Source: Alkalinema sp. CACIAM 70d
GTDB lineage: Bacteria > Cyanobacteriota > Cyanobacteriia > Leptolyngbyales > Leptolyngbyaceae
Length of the DNA stretch: 64,000 bases
Direction: 5' to 3'
Assembly (NCBI GenBank): GCA_002148405.1
Contig: MUGG01000212.1
Coordinates: 62,001-126,000, forward strand
Part shown: positions 25,135 through 33,056 of the stretch, piece after piece
Position numbering within the stretch: position 1 is the first letter of the stretch
Layout: each line of letters starts with the position of its first letter
Made by a program: the position numbers and the translations under genes
Notes under the pieces: model-generated
What the model was told of the DNA's origin: nothing
Seen by the model: only the letters and a program-made list of their open reading frames with translations
Databases searched by the model: none

Positions 25135-26595
25135 ATGTCCCTGACCCTGTACAACACCCTAACCCGTCGTAAAGAAGCCTTCCAACCCTTGGAACCGGGG
25201 ACGGTAAAGATGTATTGCTGCGGGGTCACGGTTTATGACTACTGCCACCTCGGTCACGCTCGATCGTATATTGCCTGGGATACGGTACGGCGTTATCTAG
25301 AATGGCGGGGCTACCAAGTGCAATATGTGCAAAATTTCACCGACATTGATGACAAAATCCTGCGGCGAGCTAGGGAAGAAGGATCCACCATGGATGCGGT
25401 GTCAGAAAAGTACATCGCGGCCTATTTTGAGGACATGGATCGACTGAACATCCGCCGTGCAGACGAATATCCCCGCGCTACCCATACGATCGACGGCATT
25501 CAACGTCTGATCCATGAGTTAGAAACCAAGGGGATCGCCTATGCCACCGATGGCGATGTCTACTATGCTGTGCGTTCCAAGACAGACTATGGCAAACTGT
25601 CCGGTCGCAAGCTAGAGGACTTGGAAGCGGGAGCCAGTGGCCGCGTGGATGAGGAAGTGGTGAAAAAGAAGGATCCCTTCGACTTTGCCCTATGGAAAGC
25701 TGCCAAACCGGGGGAACCCTTTTGGGAATCACCTTGGGGCCAAGGGCGTCCCGGCTGGCACATTGAATGCTCGGCTATGGTGCGCGATCGCCTAGGAGAT
25801 TCGATCGATATTCACGTTGGCGGGGGCGATCTGATTTTTCCGCACCACGAAAATGAAATTGCCCAGTCCGAAGCAGCCACCGGTAAACCCCTGGCTAACT
25901 ACTGGCTGCACAATGGCATGGTCAACGTTGGTGGCGAAAAAATGTCCAAATCCCTGGGCAACTTCACCACGATTCGCGATTTGCTGGATAAAGGAGGCGT
26001 GGATCCTATGGTGATGCGCCTATTTGTTTTGGGTGCCCAGTACCGCAAACCGATCGACTTCACCGATGAGGCGATCGCTGCTGCGACCAACGGTTGGAAA
26101 ACCCTCAAGGACGGTCTACTGTTTGGTTACGAAGCTGGCGCAACCTTGGGTTGGCAAAATGTCACGACTGCGTGGCCCCAGGATAAGTTAGATCCCCAAG
26201 CGATCGTGGCCTTCCAAACCTCCATGGATGACGATATCAACACCGCAGGGGCACTCGCTGTTTTATTCGACCTCGCGAAAAAATTGCAGCGGGAAGCGAA
26301 TCTGCTGATCCACCAAGGGCAGACAGAAACTGCGTCCGACCAACTGGAGGTGCAATGGCATACTCTAGTGGCGCTAGCGGATGTCTTAGGGCTGGAGGTG
26401 CAACCGATGGTGAAAGAAGCAGAGGTGTCGGGGTTGTCTGACGATGCGATCGAAGACCTGATTGCCCAGCGATCGGCGGCGAAAAAAGCTAGGGATTTTG
26501 CCGAAGCTGATCGGATCCGAAATGATCTCCAAGCCCAAGGCATTAGTTTGATCGATCAGCCGGGGGGAGGAACTCGTTGGCACCGAACGGTCTAA
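25135..26595 (+). CDS. cysS: Cysteine--tRNA ligase
   Basis: 486 residues, normal length. Class I aminoacyl-tRNA synthetase charging tRNA-Cys. It begins SLTLYNTLTRRKEAF and has the Zn-binding Cys in MYCCGVTVYDYCHLGHARS with the HIGH motif as HLGH. Other zinc ligands are in GWHIECSAM and FPHHENE, and KMSKS occurs as GGEKMSKSLGN. The C-terminal anticodon-binding part ends in ADRIRNDLQAQGI...RW, as in other bacterial CysS. Monocistronic by context; followed by a strong hairpin. Confidence 0.97.
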   Translation: MSLTLYNTLTRRKEAFQPLEPGTVKMYCCGVTVYDYCHLGHARSYIAWDTVRRYLEWRGYQVQYVQNFTDIDDKILRRAREEGSTMDAVSEKYIAAYFEDMDRLNIRRADEYPRATHTIDGIQRLIHELETKGIAYATDGDVYYAVRSKTDYGKLSGRKLEDLEAGASGRVDEEVVKKKDPFDFALWKAAKPGEPFWESPWGQGRPGWHIECSAMVRDRLGDSIDIHVGGGDLIFPHHENEIAQSEAATGKPLANYWLHNGMVNVGGEKMSKSLGNFTTIRDLLDKGGVDPMVMRLFVLGAQYRKPIDFTDEAIAAATNGWKTLKDGLLFGYEAGATLGWQNVTTAWPQDKLDPQAIVAFQTSMDDDINTAGALAVLFDLAKKLQREANLLIHQGQTETASDQLEVQWHTLVALADVLGLEVQPMVKEAEVSGLSDDAIEDLIAQRSAAKKARDFAEADRIRNDLQAQGISLIDQPGGGTRWHRTV

Positions 26596-26612
26596 GCTAA
26601 CAAACGATCTAA

Positions 26613-26644
26613 GCTTAGATTATCCAAGTGTGGATAATCTAAGC
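26613..26644 (+). terminator. Hairpin downstream of cysS
   Basis: GCTTAGATTATCC (26613-26625) pairs perfectly with GGATAATCTAAGC (26632-26644) around AAGTGT, 18 bases past the cysS stop. There is no immediate T run, so termination efficiency is uncertain; it may also protect the mRNA end. Confidence 0.5.
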
Positions 26645-27359
26645 CTGAATGGCGTTCCTTCATTTTCCCCACCATTTCCTCGATCGTCCACCTTAATGGA
26701 GAGGGAAGCGCTCTAGCAAGAGCTGCTACAATAGCCAATCTGTTGGGGATTAAAGAGTATGAATCAGGTACGACAATGATGCTGAAAGGTGACATCGTGA
26801 AATTGTAGTGGGAGAGCTGCATTCTTCATTAGTTCTTTTCTGCGTGAGTGGCTTTCTTAGCTAGTGAATACTTCCATCCTAGTTGACCAATCGGGCAAGA
26901 GAAATGATGAAAAACACAAGATTGAACCCTTTTAAATCGGGGAATCATTGTTTAAAAGTTAATTAGAATGCTTTTAAACAAATAATCAAATTTAAACCAA
27001 TCTCTACACTGCTTTTTCTGAATTACAAGCTAGAAGAGTTTTGCACTTCTGGTTATTTAAAATATCAGATTCTACCGACAGAGGCTTGCCTAGGAAAGGG
27101 TTTGGCGTAGAATATGAAAACTTCTCAGTCTTAATTTGACGGGCAATGGCTGGTCAGGTTAATTATTTAATTCATAGTTCGCGTTCCTGCCTTTGCAGGA
27201 AAAGCAATGCTATGAAGAAATCTACAAGCCGAGTTTCTACCCACCTCGCCTGTGTAATTCTGCGATTAGAATTAAATTCCTGTTAATTAATTTTTGACAG
27301 GGGAACTTGCATCCGAGTCTAGCTGAAAATCGTTACCTCAGTGAGCGTCTACCACAGGC
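26645..27359. other. Gene-free spacer upstream of tldD
   Basis: About 715 bp, AT-rich, no gene supported in any frame. A small hairpin, TTCCTGC (27184-27190) with GCAGGAA (27195-27201) and loop CTTT, lies 160 bp before tldD. Its 3' side is not followed by T, so it is not an obvious terminator and could be a leader element. Confidence 0.55.
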
Positions 27360-28799
27360 ATGATTGCTGAACTTGAATCTCTGATCCAATCCGTTGATTT
27401 ACCCGTGGACTGGATAGGTCTGCGATCGGTTAAAGAAACGACCACCACCCGTACTGTCCGGGATGGTTTGCCAGAAAGTAATGGCAGCACCTTGAGCCAA
27501 GGCATCATGGTGGAAGTTCTGGTGAAAGGCCAACTGGGCTATGCGGCCACCAATTCCCTGCATCCCGAGCGAGTGCGAGCAGCCCTTTGGGATGCCTACT
27601 ATCAAGCGATCGCGGCGAGTGATTGGAATCTGCATCCCGTTACAGTCGCGGCCCGCCCAAAAGTGGTGGGTCAGTACGTGTCACCCTTAATTACAGACTT
27701 TGATGCGTTGGCTCCTAGCGAACTCTACGCCATTCTGACGCAAATTTGCCAACGGCTACGAATCAGTGACCAAGTTGTGCAAACCAGTGCTGCTGCCATG
27801 ACTACCGAAACCGAATCTTGGTTTGTGAGTAGCAATGGATCCCAAGTTTACCAACGCTTCTTTCGTGTGGGAACCGATTATGCAGCCACAGCTCAGGAGG
27901 GATTGTGTGTCCAGCGTCGATCGGATCATGGCTGGTTTGCGCGGTGTTATCAAGGCGGGCTGGAATTTTTTGTCGAGAATGACTTATGGCAACGAGTTCA
28001 CAGCATTGGAGAACAAGCGATTGAATTGCTATCGGCGGAAGAATGTCCAACGGAAACAACAATGCTAGTGTTAGCGCCAGACCAAATGCTATTGCAAATC
28101 CATGAAAGTGTGGGGCATCCGCTGGAACTCGATCGCATTCTGGGTGATGAACGCAATTATGCCGGTGGCAGTTTTGTGCAGCCTGAGGATTTCGGTCACT
28201 TGGTCTATGGATCACCGTTGATGAATATTACGTTTGATCCCACGATCGCCGGAGAATACGCCAGCTACGCCTTTGACGATACGGGGGTGCCTGCGACGCG
28301 GGAGTTTTTAATTCGCGATGGAATTTTGCAACGGGGATTGGGAAGTCTGGAAAGTCAGGATCGCCTCGGTGTGCCGGGAGTGGCCTGTGCACGGGCCAGT
28401 ACTTGGAACCGTCCCCCCATCGATCGCATGGCCAATCTGAATCTTGAACCGGGAAAGACTGCCTTTGCCGACATGATTGCCAGTATTGAGCGAGGCGTTT
28501 ATATGGAAGCCAACCGATCGTGGTCTATTGACGACCAGCGCCATAAATTTCAGTTCAGTTGTGAATATGCCAAGCTAATTGAAAATGGGCAATTTACAAA
28601 AACGCTGCGCAATCCGAACTATCGGGGCATTACACCCCAATTTTGGAATAGTTTGGTGCAGGTGGGCGATCGCCAATCTTGGCAAATGTATGGCACCCCC
28701 AGTTGTGGCAAAGGGGAACCCAACCAACTAATTTCCGTTGGCCATGGTTCTCCGGTAGCAGCGTTTGCAAATATTGAGGTGTTTGGAGGAGGCGCATGA
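27360..28799 (+). CDS. tldD: TldD-type zinc metalloprotease
   Basis: 479 residues. Forms a heterodimeric protease with TldE/PmbA; in other bacteria the pair processes modified peptides and takes part in microcin B17 maturation and CcdA degradation. The zinc motif HExxxH is present as HESVGH, H248-H253, followed by LELDRILGDE. The later conserved segment FGHLVYGSPLMNITFDP and the C-terminal Cys-containing GTPSCGKGEP are typical of TldD. Its stop overlaps the next start (ATGA), so the two subunits are translationally coupled. Confidence 0.92.
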   Translation: MIAELESLIQSVDLPVDWIGLRSVKETTTTRTVRDGLPESNGSTLSQGIMVEVLVKGQLGYAATNSLHPERVRAALWDAYYQAIAASDWNLHPVTVAARPKVVGQYVSPLITDFDALAPSELYAILTQICQRLRISDQVVQTSAAAMTTETESWFVSSNGSQVYQRFFRVGTDYAATAQEGLCVQRRSDHGWFARCYQGGLEFFVENDLWQRVHSIGEQAIELLSAEECPTETTMLVLAPDQMLLQIHESVGHPLELDRILGDERNYAGGSFVQPEDFGHLVYGSPLMNITFDPTIAGEYASYAFDDTGVPATREFLIRDGILQRGLGSLESQDRLGVPGVACARASTWNRPPIDRMANLNLEPGKTAFADMIASIERGVYMEANRSWSIDDQRHKFQFSCEYAKLIENGQFTKTLRNPNYRGITPQFWNSLVQVGDRQSWQMYGTPSCGKGEPNQLISVGHGSPVAAFANIEVFGGGA

Positions 28800-30178
28800 A
28801 TTTGGTGATGCCCCAGCGGCTAATGTCGCGTCAGTCTATTGATCTTTCGTACAATTTGGAAACCTCTTTTCAGCGGGTTGTCGAGTATTTAAACCACCAG
28901 CGACAAGGCCAGGAGCATTTTACCCTAACGTTAATTGCGGAAAAGAGCCAATTTACAAGGTTTAATCAAGCCAAAGTTCGCCAAATAGGTCAGGTGGAGG
29001 ATGCGGTTCTTCGTTTGGGTTGGGTGACCAATCAGCGCAGTAGTTATCGAGAGTTTCCATTGACGGGTGATTGGCCAACCGATCGGGCAGCCGTTGCAGC
29101 TACCCTCGAATTTTTACGCTGGGAACTCCCCCAATTACCCGAAAATCCCTACCTTGTATTACCCCAAGGCGATCGGCACAGCCACGAATTAAACTTTGGC
29201 TCCCTCCTGCCGCTTCAAACCCTTGTGACGGAAGTGTTACCTGCCGTAGCCGATTTGGACTTTGCTGGGATCTATGCCGGGGGGCTGATGGTTCGGGCCT
29301 ATGCCGATTCCCAAGGGCAGTTCCACTGGTTTGCGACGGAAACGTTTTCCCTGGATTATTCGCTATTTACGGGGACGGGCATGGCTGTTAAAGGTACCTT
29401 TGCGGGACAGGATTGGGATCAAGCCGCCTATTGGGAAACGATTCAAAATTCTCGGCGTCAACTCCAGCAACTCTCGCAATCCCCTCGCCGGATCGATCGG
29501 GGTCAGTATCGTACCTACTTAGCCCCCGCTGCGATCGCCGAAATGGTCTATATGATGTCTTGGGGCGGAGTCAGTGAGGCCGATATTCAACAGGGCAATA
29601 GTTGCTTTGGCGTGATGCGCAGCGGTGAGAAGCGATTATCTCCAAAATTTACGCTGAGTGAGAATTTCGCCCACGGTTCGGTGCCTCGCTTTAATGAATT
29701 TGGGGAAATTGCTCCGGCGATGCTTGCGATTATTCAGAATGGGGAGCTACAAAATACACTGATTTCTGCCAAAACTGCTAAGGAATACCAATTAGTGGCC
29801 AATGGTGCAGCAGAGGGCGAAAATCTACGATCACCAGATATTGCGCCTGGGGATCTCGCGGAGGATCAGATTCTATCAGCCCTAGATACGGGGCTGTATA
29901 TTTCAAATCTGCATTATCTCAACTGGAGCGATCGACCCACGGGCCGGATGACGGGGATGACGCGCTATGCCTGCTTTTGGGTTGAAGGGGGTGAACTCGT
30001 GGCTCCGATCGAAAATCTGCGCTTTGACGATAGTTTTTATACGTTCTGGGGAGATAATTTGCTAGCGTTGACTGCTCATCAGTCGTATATTCCCGAAGTG
30101 GGCACCTATGGGCACCGGGCGATCGGAGGCACCTGGGCACCGGGTATGTTGATTGAAGACTTAACCTACACACTGTAG
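28796..30178 (+). CDS. tldE: TldE/PmbA-type protease partner subunit
   Basis: 460 residues, U62 family without the zinc HExxxH motif, as expected for TldE/PmbA, which forms the substrate chamber with TldD. Visible family features include KGTFAGQDW, RSGEKRLSPKFTLSENF, and a C-terminal IGGTWAPGMLIEDLTYTL. Starts within the tldD stop codon. Sequence similarity to PmbA is moderate; this matches the cyanobacterial PmbA/TldA-like group. Confidence 0.85.
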   Translation: MNLVMPQRLMSRQSIDLSYNLETSFQRVVEYLNHQRQGQEHFTLTLIAEKSQFTRFNQAKVRQIGQVEDAVLRLGWVTNQRSSYREFPLTGDWPTDRAAVAATLEFLRWELPQLPENPYLVLPQGDRHSHELNFGSLLPLQTLVTEVLPAVADLDFAGIYAGGLMVRAYADSQGQFHWFATETFSLDYSLFTGTGMAVKGTFAGQDWDQAAYWETIQNSRRQLQQLSQSPRRIDRGQYRTYLAPAAIAEMVYMMSWGGVSEADIQQGNSCFGVMRSGEKRLSPKFTLSENFAHGSVPRFNEFGEIAPAMLAIIQNGELQNTLISAKTAKEYQLVANGAAEGENLRSPDIAPGDLAEDQILSALDTGLYISNLHYLNWSDRPTGRMTGMTRYACFWVEGGELVAPIENLRFDDSFYTFWGDNLLALTAHQSYIPEVGTYGHRAIGGTWAPGMLIEDLTYTL

Positions 30179-30201
30179 GCGGACATCCCTTAGCAAGAAA
30201 A

Positions 30202-30231
30202 AGGACTTAGAAGCATGACCTTCCAAGTCCT
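30202..30231 (+). terminator. Imperfect hairpin downstream of tldE
   Basis: AGGACTT (30202-30208) pairs with AAGTCCT (30225-30231), and an inner AAG/CTT pair continues the stem across a small internal loop. It starts 24 bases past the tldE stop; no T run follows. It could terminate or stabilise the tldDE mRNA. Confidence 0.35.
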
Positions 30232-30423
30232 GAAGTACAGTGAAAACCACCGGATATAAGCTGCTCAACGGATTGGAGTCCTGGTATCGGAATCCTTGTA
30301 TCGATCGTGTTTACGCAGCTTTTAATGCTGTTTTTGCCCAGAGCTTAAATTGAAATTGAGAGGCTAGCGCAGACAGAACTGCTCAGACAATAGATGCTAG
30401 TCTCCCAATTCCGAAATCCCATT

Positions 30424-30459
30424 GCTTGAGCGTTGCCAGGAGCTTGAGCGTTGCCAGGA
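30424..30459. repeat. Tandem repeat, 18 bp x 2
   Basis: Two perfect adjacent copies of GCTTGAGCGTTGCCAGGA, directly beyond the stop codon of the CysO-like sulfur carrier gene. Confidence 0.9.
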
Positions 30460-30462
30460 GAG

Positions 30463-30738
30463 TCAGCCCCCTGCGATCGCGGGAACGATGCTGACTTCAT
30501 CGCCATCATTCAATGCCGTTTCTTCGTTTTCCATGAAGCGAATATCTTCGCTATTAAGGTAGAAGTTGACAAAGCGTCGCAGCTTGCCGCTGTCATCGCA
30601 TAGCCGCGCTTTGATGCCGGGATGCTTGCTTTCTAGTTCATCAACCAGTTGCGCAATCGTGCCCGCATCACAGTCGATCGCGGCTTGATCACCAACAAAC
30701 TTTTGCAGAGGGGTGGGAATTAGAACCTTGATTGCCAT
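30463..30738 (-). CDS. CysO-like MoaD/ThiS-family sulfur carrier protein
   Basis: 91 residues with a ubiquitin-like beta-grasp fold and the activatable C-terminal Gly-Gly (VPAIAGG). The sequence runs parallel to Mycobacterium CysO as I recall it: VLIPTPL, an LESKHPGI-type helix, KLRRFVNFYLNSEDIRF, and LNDGDEVSIVPAIAGG. CysO carries sulfide as a thiocarboxylate for cysteine synthesis. Here it follows thrC by 94 bp on the same strand and is probably co-transcribed with it. Sulfur destination is inferred; no JAMM protease or CysM is adjacent. Confidence 0.8.
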   Translation of the reverse strand: MAIKVLIPTPLQKFVGDQAAIDCDAGTIAQLVDELESKHPGIKARLCDDSGKLRRFVNFYLNSEDIRFMENEETALNDGDEVSIVPAIAGG

Positions 30739-30832
30739 GTCTCGAAAAATTACTGCTAGGAAGGATAGATGGACAAACTTAGATTCTGGGCGCTATGGGG
30801 GCAACCCAGAATCTGAAACTCAAGCTTTAAAC

Positions 30833-32140
30833 TTACACCAAAACTTGCTGCCACTCGAGACGATCCAGGGTGCGAGACCGCTCCAACGCCCGTTCAAAGC
30901 TGTCCAACTTGGGTTCGATCGTCAGGGGCTCGCCGATGTAGCCTTGAACTGCCTCTTGGGTTTTGAGGCCGTTGCCTGTGATGTAAGCGACGGTGACTTC
31001 TTCGGGATCGATTTTTCCGGCTTCCACGAGTTTCTTCAGCGTGGCGATCGTCGTGCCGCCGGCGGTTTCGGTAAAGATCCCTTCCGTTTCTGCCAGTAAC
31101 TTGATCCCTTCAACAACTTCGGCATCGGTGACCGATTCAATGTTGCCATTAGTCTTCTTGGCAATGTCGAGGGCGTAGATTCCATCGGCGGGGTTGCCGA
31201 TCGCAATGGATTTGGCAATGGTATTGGGTTTCACCGGAGAAATGAAGTCGCGGTTTTCGCGGAAGGCGCTGGCAATGGGGGAGCAACCCTCTGCTTGGGC
31301 CCCACTGAAGCGGACATGCTTGTCTTCCACTAAGCCCACCTCTACAAATTCGCGGAAGCCTTTGTAAATCTTGGTGTAGAGCGATCCAGAAGCCAATGGC
31401 GCAACAATATGGTCAGGCAGTTGCCAACCCAGTTGCTCAATCACTTCATAGCCCAGGGTCTTAGAACCTTCAGAGTAGTAGGGCCGTAGGTTGATGTTGA
31501 CGAAGCCCCAACCGTGGGTATTGGCTACTTCTGAGCAGAGACGGTTGACTTGGTCGTAATTGCCATGCACCGCCATTACGGTGGGATTATAAATCAGCGT
31601 TCCCAATACCTTCCCGGCTTCCAAATCCGAGGGAATGAAGACGCAGCAGTCCAACCCGGCATGGGCTGCGATCGCAGCGGTGGAGTTAGCCAAGTTCCCA
31701 GTGCTAGCGCAGGAAACCGTGGTGAATCCCAATTCACGAGCCCGAGAGAGCGCCACAGAAACCACCCGATCCTTGAAGCTGAGGGTGGGCATGTTGACCG
31801 CATCGTTTTTGATGTAAAGCTTTTTCAAGCCCAGACGACGGGCGAGACGGTTCGCTTCTAATAAAGGAGTCATCCCCGTTCCCACATCAATGTAGTTATC
31901 GGTGGCGACGGGAAGAAAGGCCCGGTAGCGCCAGATGGAGTTGGGGCCAGCCTCAATCGTTTCGCGGCTAACGGTCTGCTTCAGCTTTTCGTAGTCATAC
32001 TTCACTTCCAACGGGCCAAAGCACAGTTCGCAGACGTGAATCGCTTTGGCTTCGTATTCTGCCCCACACTCTTTACACTTGAGGGCTTCAAAGGCAGCGG
32101 TGAAGTTTTGAGTATTGTTCAGGGAAACGGTGGCGGTCAT
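30833..32140 (-). CDS. thrC: Threonine synthase
   Basis: 435 residues. PLP enzyme converting O-phospho-homoserine to threonine. An N-terminal zinc-ribbon-like segment (CKECGAEYEAKAIHVCELCF, residues about 21-40) precedes the catalytic domain, as in other cyanobacterial ThrC. The PLP lysine is in LSFKDRV, the phosphate cradle in ASTGNLANS, and the C-terminal part contains TAGGTTIATLKKL. It lies between two ubiquitin-like sulfur carrier genes on the same strand (gaps 94 and 130 bp). Confident assignment. Confidence 0.95.
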   Translation of the reverse strand: MTATVSLNNTQNFTAAFEALKCKECGAEYEAKAIHVCELCFGPLEVKYDYEKLKQTVSRETIEAGPNSIWRYRAFLPVATDNYIDVGTGMTPLLEANRLARRLGLKKLYIKNDAVNMPTLSFKDRVVSVALSRARELGFTTVSCASTGNLANSTAAIAAHAGLDCCVFIPSDLEAGKVLGTLIYNPTVMAVHGNYDQVNRLCSEVANTHGWGFVNINLRPYYSEGSKTLGYEVIEQLGWQLPDHIVAPLASGSLYTKIYKGFREFVEVGLVEDKHVRFSGAQAEGCSPIASAFRENRDFISPVKPNTIAKSIAIGNPADGIYALDIAKKTNGNIESVTDAEVVEGIKLLAETEGIFTETAGGTTIATLKKLVEAGKIDPEEVTVAYITGNGLKTQEAVQGYIGEPLTIEPKLDSFERALERSRTLDRLEWQQVLV

Positions 32141-32233
32141 GGCTTAAAACTCCCGTTAGATAAGGGCTTTGCGGTTTTTCACTGTATTTGAGCACTGATA
32201 GTATCACGGGGTTTTTACGCACGTCAAATATAG

Positions 32234-32250
32234 CCGACTTTTTTAGTCGG
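32234..32250. promoter_or_regulatory. Short perfect hairpin in the thrC leader
   Basis: CCGACT (32234-32239), TTTTT loop, AGTCGG (32245-32250). It lies between the MoaD stop and the thrC start on the transcribed strand. No T run follows on the minus strand, so attenuation or mRNA processing between the two genes is possible but unproven. Confidence 0.35.
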
Positions 32251-32270
32251 AATTGATTTTGTCTGTCCAC

Positions 32271-32519
32271 TTAGCCCCCACTCACTGGCGGGATCAAGAC
32301 CACTTCGTCACCGTCCTGAAGTAGGGTTTCTGGAGAAACAAAGGCTAAGTTGACCCCAAATTGAGTCAGGTTTCGCCAAGCTTCCAGTTGTGGATGTTCG
32401 GCCAGGATGCGATCGAATAGCTCTCCCACGGTCATGCCTTGCGGAAGCTGCCAATGGAGGTCGGCGCACCCGTAGGCTTCTTGATACACCGCAAAGAGCT
32501 TAATCGTGATGTGAATCAT
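32271..32519 (-). CDS. moaD: MoaD-type sulfur carrier (molybdopterin synthase small subunit)
   Basis: 82 residues, beta-grasp, C-terminal Gly-Gly (LIPPVSGG). The N-terminus MIHITIKLFAVYQEAYG and the pattern LPQGMTVGELFDRIL match MoaD more than ThiS or CysO. MoaD donates sulfur to precursor Z in molybdopterin synthesis with MoaE; no moaE is visible in the window. Upstream of thrC on the same strand with a 130-bp gap that contains a hairpin. Confidence 0.82.
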   Translation of the reverse strand: MIHITIKLFAVYQEAYGCADLHWQLPQGMTVGELFDRILAEHPQLEAWRNLTQFGVNLAFVSPETLLQDGDEVVLIPPVSGG

Positions 32520-33056
32520 AAGTTTCTGCTATCTCAAAGGGTTGAATTTTCGGCAGTTGTGTTCCAAACTGACTGGTTTCAGGCATAATCAACCTTCCGG
32601 TTGCCTTGATATTTCTGAGCGTGTCTGACCTCTTAGCTTTCATAGCTTTCATTGTCACGCGATCCTCGTCCCATGATCTTCAAGGGTGTGCGATAGCGAT
32701 TACTCGATGCTTGAAGTGCTTGACTTACGCATGAGTGCTTGGCTCACGGAGGCTGGCGCTCCAGTTATCTAGACCTACAAAGCTGGGGGTGACATTATGC
32801 CGGGGCTGATCTTATTTCAGCCGATCGTCAATCATCCCCTCAACTTCTCCACAGTTTTCTGTAGTTGCAGTCAATATCGTCGGAGGTATCGGAAGTAGAA
32901 TGACTAGAGATGGTGCCCTAATCTGTTGCTGATAATTTGTTTCTGACTGTTGCTCACTGTTGCCAATAAGTGGTATTTCCCTGACTTGTTGTTGACCGTT
33001 GTCGATCGGATTTTTTGAATCCGTCCTTCTCCTGATTGCCAGAGTGCTCCTTCCCT
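32520..33056. other. Divergent spacer, moaD to WD40 kinase
   Basis: 537 bp. I see no gene, repeat or clear hairpin. It presumably carries promoters for both divergent units. Several TGTTGCTGA/TGTTGCTCA-like phrases occur near 32926-32960 but do not form a regular repeat. Confidence 0.5.
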
